Source: an uncultured Prevotellaceae bacterium
GTDB lineage: Bacteria > Bacteroidota > Bacteroidia > Bacteroidales > Bacteroidaceae
Length of the DNA stretch: 64,000 nucleotides
Assembly (NCBI GenBank): GCA_947169115.1
Contig: CAMVOK010000015.1
Span: 16,408 to 80,407 of the forward strand
Reading direction: 5' to 3'
Shown: positions 1 through 7,484 of the stretch, in pieces
How positions within the stretch are numbered: the stretch's first letter is position 1
How the letters are laid out: the number at the start of each line of letters is the position of its first letter
Made by a program: the position numbers and the translations under genes
Notes under the pieces: generated by a model
The model's database searches: none
Told to the model about the DNA's origin: nothing
What the model saw: the letters and a program-made list of their open reading frames with translations, nothing else

Positions 1-192
1 CGAGAACGTCTCCAGTTGCTTCCGGTCAATCTTCGATACCGCAAACGGTGCATTCGCAGGAGCCTTCACAGCTTTCACCACCACCTCATTCAACTCCTCC
101 ATTTTCACGGAGTCCTTGTTTAACATTTGACTTTTGACATCACTAAACGCTGTCATGCCCATCATGAGCACGGCGATACACAGTTTCTTCAT
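1..192 (-). CDS. TonB-dependent outer-membrane receptor, N-terminal fragment (probably thiamin-related)
   Basis: Only the first 64 codons are inside the window; the gene runs off the left edge. The start is the ATG at 190-192. A short signal peptide (MKKLCIAVLMMGMTAF) is followed by a stretch around residues 31-64 (MEELNEVVVKAVKAPANAP, then SKIDRKQLE) that looks like the beginning of a TonB-receptor plug domain. Such receptors import scarce ligands across the outer membrane using TonB energy. A TPP riboswitch lies directly upstream in the same orientation. In Bacteroidota, TPP-controlled receptors are known as candidate thiamin or thiamin-precursor importers, so that role is inferred here from the riboswitch rather than from the short protein fragment. 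Confidence 0.75.
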   Translation of the reverse strand, partial: MKKLCIAVLMMGMTAFSDVKSQMLNKDSVKMEELNEVVVKAVKAPANAPFAVSKIDRKQLETFS

Positions 193-212
193 AATTTTAT
201 GCTAATTAATAT

Positions 213-300
213 GTTCATACTCTCTACGCCAGCATTACCTGGTTCAGATTCCGAGGGTCTGTTCTCAGCCACACCAAACGATGCGGCACCCCTGATTAAC
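213..300 (-). promoter_or_regulatory. TPP riboswitch (THI element)
   Basis: Read on the minus strand, the segment contains the conserved TPP aptamer blocks in order: AGGGGTGCC, then GGCTGAGA, then an ACCCTC-like block, then GAATCTGAACCAGGTAATGC and TGGCGTAGAGAG. The outer bases (GTTAAT at the 5-prime end and ATGAAC at the 3-prime end) can form P1. It ends about 20 nt before the start codon of the TonB-dependent receptor. TPP binding would therefore be expected to lower expression of that receptor. Confidence 0.93.
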
Positions 301-504
301 GACTGCGAAATTACAAAGAAATGTCCATAATGCCAAATAAATGGACGTCAAATACTACTTTTAAAGCAACAAATCATGTTTTCAGCATGATATTATAGAG
401 TGTCGCAACGACGAAACCGAACGGCTATTGGCAATTGGACGCGATGAGCAAGGACAATAATCATGTCTAGGTTAATGCCTATGCATCATAAGGGGCATGA
501 ATGT
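301..504. other. Gene-free spacer upstream of the TPP riboswitch
   Basis: No credible gene is seen between the riboswitch and the stop codon of the BASS-family transporter. A TTTCTTTG sequence on the minus strand at 314-321 is one base from the Bacteroidota -7 consensus and is placed suitably for transcription of the riboswitch leader. A clear -33 element was not found. A weak palindrome (ATGCC/GGCAT) near 475-500 could end the transporter transcript but has no good T-run. Confidence 0.4.
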
Positions 505-1434
505 TTATGGCTTATCGTTACGTGCGTATATATGGGCCACGATGGCACCGCTGATGTTGTGCCACACGCTGAACACGGCACCCGGGATGGTAGCCAAGGG
601 ATAGGCAGCGAAATGAAGCGTGGCCAGTGACGAGGCGAGGCCTGAGTTTTGCATTCCGACCTCAATAGAGATGGCCCTGCGCTTGGCCGACGGAAGACGA
701 AGAAGCCGCCCCACCCCATAGCCGATGGCAAGGCCGAGCAGGTTGTGGAGCATTACGACGAGGATGACTATCAGACCAGCGGAAAGCAGACGATCGGCGG
801 TGTGCGACACTATCAAGGCCACCACAAGGGCTATTACCAGCGTGGAGAAGGCAGGAAGATAGGGCACAACCCGCTCCGTGAAGCGAGGAAAGAAACGCTG
901 AACGAGAAAACCGACGACGATGGGAGCAATGACCACATAGAGAATGGAAAGGAGCATACCCACGGTATCGACATCGACGAACGTGCCAGCCATTCCCCAC
1001 ACCAACAGGGGGGTGAGGAGCGGAGCCAACAGAGTGCTCGTGGCCGTCATGCCAACCGAAAGTGCAAGGTCGCCACGGGCAAGGAAGGTAATGACATTGG
1101 AGGCCGTACCTCCCGGGCAGCACCCAACGAGAATCACACCCAGTGCCAGTTCTGAGGGCAAGGAGAAGGTCTTGACCAACAGCCACGCTACGAGGGGCAT
1201 CACCGAAAACTGTGCCAGACAACCGATCAGCACATCCTTCGGTCGTTGGAAGACAATGCGGAAATCAGTAGGACGAAGCGTAAGTCCCATGCCGAACATA
1301 ATCAAGCCCAGCATTGGATTTATCACCCACATATCCACGGGAAGAAGAATATGGGGAAAGGTAAACGAGCCTACAGCCGTCAACAACACCAAGGCCCCCA
1401 TCCATCGGGCAATGAAGTCACAAATACGCTTCAT
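505..1434 (-). CDS. Bile acid:sodium symporter family (BASS/SBF-like) transporter
   Basis: The 309-residue protein is almost entirely hydrophobic, with about nine or ten membrane segments, as expected for this inner-membrane family. It carries the family signatures GCCPGGTASNV (about residues 104-114) and a conserved C-terminal block SIEVGMQNSGLASSLA. Members carry bile acids or other organic anions with sodium; bacterial relatives include pantothenate-type transporters, so the substrate is not known here. Its ATG overlaps the stop of the upstream dipeptidase gene by four bases (ATGA at 1431-1434), which suggests translational coupling. Import of an organic acid connected with peptide turnover is possible but only inferred. 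Confidence 0.85.
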   Translation of the reverse strand: MKRICDFIARWMGALVLLTAVGSFTFPHILLPVDMWVINPMLGLIMFGMGLTLRPTDFRIVFQRPKDVLIGCLAQFSVMPLVAWLLVKTFSLPSELALGVILVGCCPGGTASNVITFLARGDLALSVGMTATSTLLAPLLTPLLVWGMAGTFVDVDTVGMLLSILYVVIAPIVVGFLVQRFFPRFTERVVPYLPAFSTLVIALVVALIVSHTADRLLSAGLIVILVVMLHNLLGLAIGYGVGRLLRLPSAKRRAISIEVGMQNSGLASSLATLHFAAYPLATIPGAVFSVWHNISGAIVAHIYARNDKP

Positions 1435-2219
1435 TTTTCATCCAATTGCCGAACAGGGAATGTGAAATAGGTGTCGGGGAAGGGTTCATCCTTCAGGGTA
1501 AAATGCCACCATTCGCTATCTAAGGGTTTGAAACCATGACGGAGCATAGCCTGACGGAGCACCATGCGGTTGTAGAACTGCACCGACGTAATGGCACGCC
1601 CCGTAGGACTCTTGCTGTTATCGCCCGTGTATTCCAGTGTCTCGGGATTTCCACAGAAATCGGGATGACTCTCAGGACCAAACCAGTCGAAGGTGCCGCC
1701 CATGTCCACTTCCTTTTCCGTCTGCATGTCGAAGAGGGTCAAATCAACGGTAGAACCGCGCGTATGGCCGCTCTTAGCCATGATGTAGTCCTGGTCGAAG
1801 AGCACGCTCTTGTCAAGGTCGGGATAAAAGTACTGCTTCATCAGAGTGTCGGGCACATCTGCCGCCCAGCGCACGAAGTGATCTACCCCCATCTGGGGAC
1901 GGTAGGCATCATAAATCTTCAAACGATAGCCTTGGCGCATCACATCGTCGCTCACGGCACGGAGACTATCGGCAGCCACGCGGGTCAGTAAAGCCGTAGG
2001 CTCCAAGTAGCCATCAATGCGCGTTCCCACGAAGTTATACGTGCCAAAGTAGCGTATCTCCAGAATGGCATCGGGCACTGCATCGGTCAGCGTCACAAAC
2101 TGGCTTGTGTCCTCCGTAACTTCCTTTATAGAGGACACATCTCGCTTGCACCCCGTAAAAAGAACAAGGGAAAGGACGGCAATAATAGTCGATAGCGACC
2201 TATTGGATATCCGTATCAT
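1431..2219 (-). CDS. VanX-type D-alanyl-D-alanine dipeptidase, lipoprotein (M15 family)
   Basis: The 262-residue protein starts with a lipoprotein signal (LVLFTGC, lipid Cys at residue 24). The catalytic part carries the M15D zinc-site pattern: SGHTRGSTVDL (His152, Asp159) and EWWH (Glu236, His239), plus the YRP motif (Arg107) that in VanX stabilises the transition state. These enzymes cleave D-Ala-D-Ala; free-standing copies outside vancomycin clusters mostly recycle or scavenge wall dipeptides. No VanA/VanH-like genes are nearby, so a resistance role is not supported. The gene lies in a minus-strand series and overlaps the next transporter gene by four bases. Confidence 0.9.
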   Translation of the reverse strand: MIRISNRSLSTIIAVLSLVLFTGCKRDVSSIKEVTEDTSQFVTLTDAVPDAILEIRYFGTYNFVGTRIDGYLEPTALLTRVAADSLRAVSDDVMRQGYRLKIYDAYRPQMGVDHFVRWAADVPDTLMKQYFYPDLDKSVLFDQDYIMAKSGHTRGSTVDLTLFDMQTEKEVDMGGTFDWFGPESHPDFCGNPETLEYTGDNSKSPTGRAITSVQFYNRMVLRQAMLRHGFKPLDSEWWHFTLKDEPFPDTYFTFPVRQLDEK

Positions 2220-2237
2220 ATTTGGGATGGGGATTAA

Positions 2238-2972
2238 TTACCAGTCGTCATCTTCGTTACCAACAATACCGTTCTTCACGGCCTCCTCCACCTTGTCGAT
2301 GATGGCGTTGGAATAGGCATGGGTCATCACAAGAGCCTTGGCGCAGGTGCGCTTCTGCTTGTCGCTTTCCACAAAGGGGTAGTGTTTTGCAATCTCCCAC
2401 TGTTCATCGTAGAGGTTGGCGTTGGTCTTGTCATCCTTCTTACGCTTCGAGTCACCATAAGTTCGGTCGTCACTATCTGCGAGGCTAAGCCAACCACCGC
2501 TGATATCCTTCAGGATGTCGTAGTTCTGGACAGTATATGTCACACGGACACGTCCTTCCTTGATGTCAAGTCGAATGATGGGAGTGATGCTAACAGAATA
2601 TTTGTTCAACGTTCCCGTATGGTTGGCAATGTCGGAGATTGTGGAAGAGATGATGATACAACCTGCTTCCTTGTCGTTGAGAGTGATGGCCTGCTTGTCC
2701 TTGAAGGTAGCCGTAGCCCAATAGTTCAGGGCAACATAGAGTTGCTGACGCGACTTACCGGGCGCTTCTATCACCTCTTGGTAGGAAAGCGACTGGTTCT
2801 TGTCGAGAGTCAACCCACTGGCAAGATTCCGAGCAGCATCAAGCCACTTGTCACCATATTTCTTTTTAGCATACTTCTCTAAGTCTGCAGACTTCATCAC
2901 TTGTGCCTGAACACTGTTTACACCGCAGAAGATAAGGATAGCGGCGAGCATCCAAAATTTTACTCGTTTCAT
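2238..2972 (-). CDS. Secreted DUF4468-type protein of unknown function
   Basis: The 244-residue protein begins with a signal peptide (about residues 1-23, ending SVQAQ). The remainder is soluble, with a central beta-rich stretch (QQLYVALNYWATATFKDK through RVRVTYTVQNYDI) that resembles the DUF4468 domain common in Bacteroidota. The C-terminal part is charged and lysine-rich and ends in an acidic NEDDDW. No catalytic motif is visible. It sits 18 bp upstream of the dipeptidase gene and 22 bp downstream of the iron-sulfur flavoprotein, so it may be cotranscribed with both. Family placement is by recognition of the layout and is moderately certain; function is unknown. Confidence 0.65.
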   Translation of the reverse strand: MKRVKFWMLAAILIFCGVNSVQAQVMKSADLEKYAKKKYGDKWLDAARNLASGLTLDKNQSLSYQEVIEAPGKSRQQLYVALNYWATATFKDKQAITLNDKEAGCIIISSTISDIANHTGTLNKYSVSITPIIRLDIKEGRVRVTYTVQNYDILKDISGGWLSLADSDDRTYGDSKRKKDDKTNANLYDEQWEIAKHYPFVESDKQKRTCAKALVMTHAYSNAIIDKVEEAVKNGIVGNEDDDW

Positions 2973-2994
2973 ATTATTACGACAAATACATTAA

Positions 2995-4449
2995 TTATTT
3001 CTTATTAATACGTTTTGCTAAACCGATTGCTCCTGTGGGACATACCAAGCGGCAGAGGTGACAACCGACACACTTCTGACCGACGAGGCGAGGCTGACGG
3101 GTTTCGAGGTCGAAAACAATAGCCTGATGACCACCATCAGAACAGGATATCTGACAACGACCACAACCGATACACTTTTCACGGTCGAACTTCGGATAGA
3201 CCATGGTTTCTCTGTCAAGGTCAGCGGGCAAGAAGAACTTTGGCAAAAGCTCACCTACAAGGTCATCCACGTTCTCCACGCCCCTTTCGGCCATATAACT
3301 CTGTAGTCCGAGAATCATGTCCTCGATGATGCGATAACCATACTGCATCACGGCCGTGCATACCTGCACATTACGACACCCCAGTTGGATGAACTCCAGA
3401 GCATCGCGCCAGTTCTCGATACCACCGATGCCGCTATACTGGATATTCTTCATGATGGGGTTCTTAACCATTGCCAGGATGTGGCGGAGAGCGATGGGCT
3501 TGACGGCCTTGCCCGAGTAACCCGAACCTGTCTGGCAACCGTTCACCTCTGAACCTTCACCAAGCGTTACGCTCTTTATGGTATTGATGGCAGAGATAGC
3601 ATCTGCACCAGCAAAATAGGCACCCATAGCAGGCTGAGAGATATGGGCAATGTTGGGTGTCATCTTAGGAATGACGGGAATCTTCACACTACGTTTAACG
3701 TAGGCCGTGAAGAAGGTAACCAGTTCCGGGTCTTGTCCGACATCACTTCCCATACCGCTTTCACGCATTTGCGGACAGGAGAAATTGAGTTCAACAGCAT
3801 CACACCCAGCCTCCTCAGCCATCTTGGCCAGTTCTATCCATTCCTCCTCGGCCTGTCCCATAATACTGGCAATGACCACCTTCGAGGGATAGTCTTGCTT
3901 CAAGCGACGCAGTATATCGAAATCCACCTGATAAGGATTCTCCGACAGCTGTTCCATATTTCGAAAGCCGATGAAAGAGGGACCTTCCTTGACGGCATCG
4001 AAACGTGGCGACACCTCACGGATCTCCTGTTTGCAAATAGTCTTGTAAAAGACACCAGCCCACCCCATTTCGAAGGCACGCGCCACCATCTCATAGTTGG
4101 TGCAGACAGCCGATGAAGCCAAGAAGAAGGGATTCTCACAAGGAATGCCACAAAAATCGATGGCAAGGCTGGGGAGGGGTTTGTTTGCTGCGACTGAGTC
4201 GCAGCTTACAGCACGAAGCATTTCGCGAATGCGAATGGGACGATCGTAATGGATGCAAGCCTGCTCGGCACATTCGAGGTCATTATCCGTACAATCGGCT
4301 ATCCATCGCCAAGCATTCTTCTCGTTGGCAAAACGGATAGCGCGTATCGCCCTTGCCGGGTCTCCATTCTTACATGCTTTCGTACAAGGTGCGTCCTGAC
4401 ATAGCAGGCATCGTGCAGCCTCTTCTTGGATTTTCAGTTGTCGTGTCAT
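2995..4449 (-). CDS. DPD/PreA-like iron-sulfur flavoprotein with fused N-terminal Fe-S domain
   Basis: The 484-residue protein combines three modules of dihydropyrimidine dehydrogenase. Residues 1-75 hold a Cys pattern (C14, C17, C22, C26, then C53, C60, C65) like the N-terminal double Fe-S domain of DPD. Residues about 94-400 form a dihydroorotate-dehydrogenase-type FMN barrel (LNFSCPQM, GQDPELV, YSGIGGIENW, VQVCTAVM). Residues 426-470 carry two 4Fe-4S motifs (C426/429/432/436 and C460/463/466/470). The FAD and NADPH modules of DPD are absent. The position of the catalytic acid Cys in DPD (ACGQDPEL) is Val237 here (DVGQDPEL), so pyrimidine reduction is doubtful. It follows etfB, etfA and an acyl-CoA dehydrogenase on the same strand, suggesting a redox-partner role. 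Confidence 0.85.
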   Translation of the reverse strand: MTRQLKIQEEAARCLLCQDAPCTKACKNGDPARAIRAIRFANEKNAWRWIADCTDNDLECAEQACIHYDRPIRIREMLRAVSCDSVAANKPLPSLAIDFCGIPCENPFFLASSAVCTNYEMVARAFEMGWAGVFYKTICKQEIREVSPRFDAVKEGPSFIGFRNMEQLSENPYQVDFDILRRLKQDYPSKVVIASIMGQAEEEWIELAKMAEEAGCDAVELNFSCPQMRESGMGSDVGQDPELVTFFTAYVKRSVKIPVIPKMTPNIAHISQPAMGAYFAGADAISAINTIKSVTLGEGSEVNGCQTGSGYSGKAVKPIALRHILAMVKNPIMKNIQYSGIGGIENWRDALEFIQLGCRNVQVCTAVMQYGYRIIEDMILGLQSYMAERGVENVDDLVGELLPKFFLPADLDRETMVYPKFDREKCIGCGRCQISCSDGGHQAIVFDLETRQPRLVGQKCVGCHLCRLVCPTGAIGLAKRINKK

Positions 4450-4457
4450 GGGGATTC

Positions 4458-4521
4458 GAGGTTTGGAGGTTTAGAGGTTTGGAAGTTTAGAGGGTTAGAG
4501 GATTAGAAGGTTAGAGGTAAG
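4458..4521. repeat. Octamer tandem repeat (8 units)
   Basis: Eight consecutive 8-bp units of the pattern GAGGTTTG/GAGGTTTA/GAGGGTTA run without a gap between the DPD-like gene and the acyl-CoA dehydrogenase terminator. The units drift progressively from GAGGTTTG to GAAGGTTA. The array starts 8 bp upstream of the start codon of the DPD-like gene, so it lies in its untranslated leader. Confidence 0.85.
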
Positions 4522-4525
4522 GTGA

Positions 4526-4562
4526 GAAAACGGACATACCAGCAAGATGCCGGTACGTCCGT
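4526..4562 (-). terminator. Rho-independent terminator after the acyl-CoA dehydrogenase
   Basis: On the minus strand the arms ACGGACGTACCGGC and GCTGGTATGTCCGT pair with two mismatched positions around a short loop and are followed by TTTTC. It lies 11 bp past the stop of the acyl-CoA dehydrogenase. It would end or attenuate transcription before the DPD-like gene, so continuous cotranscription of the two is not certain. Confidence 0.75.
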
Positions 4563-4573
4563 CCTATATACAC

Positions 4574-6301
4574 TTACGCCTGACGGTAATTCTCAATATT
4601 TTCCGTTGTCATGCGCTTGATGAGCGAATTGTGACGTTCCACATCGGCCTCAGCAAGGTTGACATACACTTGCAGACTCTTGGCAAACAACTCGGGAGCC
4701 TTGACTGCATTCTGCAAAAGCAGAAGCGACATAATGACGTCGCCAGCCATTTCGTAAAGATGACGGGCACAGAGGTCGTGCAGTTCGTCGTTTCCGGCCT
4801 CCTTAACGGTAGCGATGCAAGCGTTGAACTTCTCGTCCATAGCCTTGATGCGTGTGAGGTAGCCCTCGTTTTCACCGACGAGAAGGTCGGCGCACTGCTG
4901 CTGTTCATTGAGCATCTCCTCGATGACCTGACTGTACATGCCGTTGGTAACATAGCGGATAGCAGCCACCGTCTGCAACTGCGTCGTACCTTCGTAAATG
5001 CTGGTGATGCGAGCATCGCGATAGATGCGCTGACAAGCGTATTCGAGCATGAAACCACTACCGCCATGTACCTGGATGCAGTCATAGCAGTTCTGATTGG
5101 CATACTCTGAGTTCATACCCTTGGCCAGTGGTGTGAATGCATCGGCCAGACGGCTGTATTTCTTCAGTTCAGCCCGTTCTTCGGGTTCCAATTTACGTTC
5201 ACGGGCAATGTCCTCCAGTGCCTTGTAGATATCGACGTAACGAGCCGTCTGATAGAGCAAAGCCCGACCGGCATCCAGTTTTGCCTTTATGTTGCTTATC
5301 ATCTCGGCAACAGCGGGGAACTCGATGATAGCCTTACCAAACTGCTTGCGGTCGCGAGCGTAGGCAATGGCTTCGTTGTAAGCGGTTTGAGAGAGACCTA
5401 CCGACTGAGCGGCGATACCCAGGCGGGCACCGTTCATCAGCGACATCACATACTTGATAAGACCCAGCTTGCGGTCGCCACAGAGTTCGCACTTGGCGTT
5501 CTTATAGACGAGTTCACAGGTTGGCGAACCATGAATACCGAGTTTGTTCTCGATGCGGCGTACGTCAACACCACCATCACGCTTGTCGTAGATGAACATC
5601 GACAGACCACGACCATCGCGGGTACCAGCCTCCGAGCGAGCCAGCACGAGGTGGATATCCGAATCGCCGTTGGTGATGAAACGCTTCGAACCATTCAGAC
5701 GCCAACAATCGTTCTCTTCGTCGTAGGTGGCCTTCAGCATCACGCTCTGCAAGTCACTGCCGGCATCGGGTTCCGTGAGGTCCATCGACATGGTCTCACC
5801 AGCACAGACACGAGGGATGTACTTCTTACGCTGCTCCTCGTTGCCAAAGCAATAGAGGGTCTCTATACAATCCTGCAACGACCATATGTTTTCGAAACCA
5901 GCATCGGCAGCCGAAACCAGCTCATTAGCTGCGGTATATACCGTTACGGGTAGATTCAAGCCACCGTACCTACGAGGCATTGTCACACCGTTCAGACCAG
6001 CCTGACGCATAGCGGCAAGGTTCTCGTAAGTTTTTTCGGCGTAGCACACACGACCACCCTCACAGTGGGGACCTTCGGCATCCACGGCCTCGGCGTTAGG
6101 AGCAATCACGTTGCCCGTAATATCGCCCACGATGTCCAACACCTTGTCGTACGAGTCCATTGCATCGGCAAAGTCCTGCGGAGCATCATCGTATTGGTCC
6201 TTGTCTGCAAAATCACGTTCTTTCAGTTCCACGATGCGTTGCATCAGTGGGCTATTCTCCAGTTCGAACTGGATTTCAGGAAAATCTTTATAATAATTCA
6301 T
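4574..6301 (-). CDS. Acyl-CoA dehydrogenase, long form with C-terminal extension
   Basis: The protein oxidises an acyl-CoA thioester to the enoyl-CoA and passes electrons to ETF. At 575 residues it is about 190 longer than classic members, with a C-terminal helical extension as in other long bacterial forms. Family motifs are visible: MDLTEPDAGSD, KRFITNGD, GARLGIAAQ, YARDRKQFGKAI, QVHGGSGFMLEYACQRIYRD and the following ITSIYEGTTQLQ, where Glu matches the catalytic base position of the family. The start chosen is the ATG at 6299-6301 (MNYYKDFPEIQFE); an in-frame upstream extension to 6367 would translate a GC-rich repeat element and is not supported. etfA and etfB lie just upstream on the same strand, the expected electron acceptor. 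Confidence 0.9.
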   Translation of the reverse strand: MNYYKDFPEIQFELENSPLMQRIVELKERDFADKDQYDDAPQDFADAMDSYDKVLDIVGDITGNVIAPNAEAVDAEGPHCEGGRVCYAEKTYENLAAMRQAGLNGVTMPRRYGGLNLPVTVYTAANELVSAADAGFENIWSLQDCIETLYCFGNEEQRKKYIPRVCAGETMSMDLTEPDAGSDLQSVMLKATYDEENDCWRLNGSKRFITNGDSDIHLVLARSEAGTRDGRGLSMFIYDKRDGGVDVRRIENKLGIHGSPTCELVYKNAKCELCGDRKLGLIKYVMSLMNGARLGIAAQSVGLSQTAYNEAIAYARDRKQFGKAIIEFPAVAEMISNIKAKLDAGRALLYQTARYVDIYKALEDIARERKLEPEERAELKKYSRLADAFTPLAKGMNSEYANQNCYDCIQVHGGSGFMLEYACQRIYRDARITSIYEGTTQLQTVAAIRYVTNGMYSQVIEEMLNEQQQCADLLVGENEGYLTRIKAMDEKFNACIATVKEAGNDELHDLCARHLYEMAGDVIMSLLLLQNAVKAPELFAKSLQVYVNLAEADVERHNSLIKRMTTENIENYRQA

Positions 6302-6312
6302 AGCATATTCAC

Positions 6313-6346
6313 GACCCCTACCCATACCCTCCCCGGGGGGAGGGAG
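6313..6346. repeat. GC-rich palindromic element, left copy of an inverted pair
   Basis: The plus strand reads GACCCCTACCCATACCCTCC followed by a CCGG-centred palindrome and AGGGAG. It resembles, in opposite orientation, the element at 6426-6460. It lies 11 bp upstream of the acyl-CoA dehydrogenase start. Similar GACCCC...CCCTCC elements recur in this window (6426-6460 and inside etfB). Confidence 0.7.
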
Positions 6347-6425
6347 TAGAATGTTTTGTCGGGTCACTTTTTCTGTTAATATTTTTCATTCCTCATCCAC
6401 AAATATACCATTAGGTCTGTATATA

Positions 6426-6460
6426 CGCCCCTCCCTCAGGAGGGGATTGGGGGTGGGGTC
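6426..6460. repeat. GC-rich palindromic element, right copy of an inverted pair
   Basis: The minus strand reads GACCCCACCCCCAATCCCCT followed by CCTGAGGGAGGGG. It directly abuts the etfA stop codon and mirrors the element at 6313-6346, so the two copies bound the 159-bp etfA-acd gap as inverted repeats. It could fold into a hairpin in the transcript; it lacks a T-run, so it is not called a terminator. Confidence 0.7.
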
Positions 6461-7483
6461 TTATTTGCTGTTCTGCTTATAATACTTAATCAACTTCGGC
6501 ACCACTTCTTCTACGGTACCATTAATGACGTAATCAGCAATCTGGTTGATGGGAGCATTCTCGTCGCTATTGATGGAGATGATGATGCCCGATTCTTTCA
6601 TACCTGCCACATGTTGGATGGCACCGCTGATGCCACAAGCGATATAGACCTTGGGACGAACGGTGACACCCGTCTGACCAATCTGCAGGTCGTGGTCGGC
6701 AAAGCCCGCATCGACAGCAGCACGCGAGGCACCTACTTCAGCGTGAAGCACTTTGGCGAGTTCATAGAGTTGGTCGAAACCTTCCTTAGAACCTACACCG
6801 TAACCACCAGCCACGATGATGCTGGCACCCTTGAGGTTGTTCTTGGCGGCCTGTACATGACGATCGAGCACCTTGGTGACATACTCCGTCTCGGGCACAA
6901 ACTTCGCAACATCCTCAATGATGACCTCGCCCTTGTAGTTGGGGTCGAGAATCTCGGCCTTCATCACACCCGAGCGGACGGTAGCCATTTGGGGACGATT
7001 CTCGGGATTGACAATCGTAGCCACGATGTTACCACCAAAGGCGGGACGAATCTGATAGAGCAGGTTCTCGTAGGTCTTGCCCAGTTTCTTGTCCTCGTGA
7101 GGACCAATCTCCAAAGCCGTGCAGTCGGCGGTCAAACCGCTATGCAGGGCACTCGACACACGAGGACCTAGGTCGCGGCCCACAACGTCAGCACCCATGA
7201 GGCAAATCTGAGGCTTCTCCTGCCTGAAGAGGTTCACCAATACTGCTGTATGAGGCTTCGAGGTGTAGGGAGCGAGTCCTTCTGCATCGAAGATATGTAA
7301 CTTATCCACGCCGTAGGGCAGGATTTGGCTCTCCACCTTGCCCGTAATGCCGCTACCAGCCGCAACGGCTTCCAACTGCACACCCAACGTGTTGGCCAAC
7401 TTGCGGCCCTTGGTGAGCAGTTCCTGACTTACTTCGGCAACTTTCGTGCCTTCAAGTTCACAATATACAAATACGTTGTTCAT
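6461..7483 (-). CDS. etfA: Electron transfer flavoprotein alpha subunit
   Basis: The 340-residue protein forms with EtfB the FAD/AMP-binding electron carrier between acyl-CoA dehydrogenases and the respiratory chain or other partners. The C-terminal FAD-binding domain is intact: GGYGVGSKEGFDQL, GASRAAVDAGF, GQTGVTVRPKVYIACGISGA and SINSDENAPINQIADY. The N-terminal domain (MNNVFVYCELEGTKVAEVS) is of the usual type. The start is the ATG at 7481-7483, one base after the etfB stop; a TTG nine bases further upstream would overlap etfB and is less likely. Order etfB-etfA-acd with short gaps suggests one transcript. Whether this ETF is a bifurcating type cannot be decided by eye. Confidence 0.95.
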   Translation of the reverse strand: MNNVFVYCELEGTKVAEVSQELLTKGRKLANTLGVQLEAVAAGSGITGKVESQILPYGVDKLHIFDAEGLAPYTSKPHTAVLVNLFRQEKPQICLMGADVVGRDLGPRVSSALHSGLTADCTALEIGPHEDKKLGKTYENLLYQIRPAFGGNIVATIVNPENRPQMATVRSGVMKAEILDPNYKGEVIIEDVAKFVPETEYVTKVLDRHVQAAKNNLKGASIIVAGGYGVGSKEGFDQLYELAKVLHAEVGASRAAVDAGFADHDLQIGQTGVTVRPKVYIACGISGAIQHVAGMKESGIIISINSDENAPINQIADYVINGTVEEVVPKLIKYYKQNSK

Positions 7484-7484
7484 A

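Noticed and set aside
127..330. Small plus-strand frame over the riboswitch
   Set aside because: It overlaps the TPP riboswitch and the receptor start on the other strand and has no protein-like features.
1431..2219. Vancomycin resistance gene vanX
   Set aside because: The dipeptidase motifs are right but no vanH/vanA-type ligase or regulators are nearby, and the lipoprotein signal points to envelope turnover.
6302..6367. Longer N terminus for the acyl-CoA dehydrogenase
   Set aside because: The extra 22 codons translate a GC-rich repeat and are unlike any N terminus of the family; the ATG at 6299-6301 is better.
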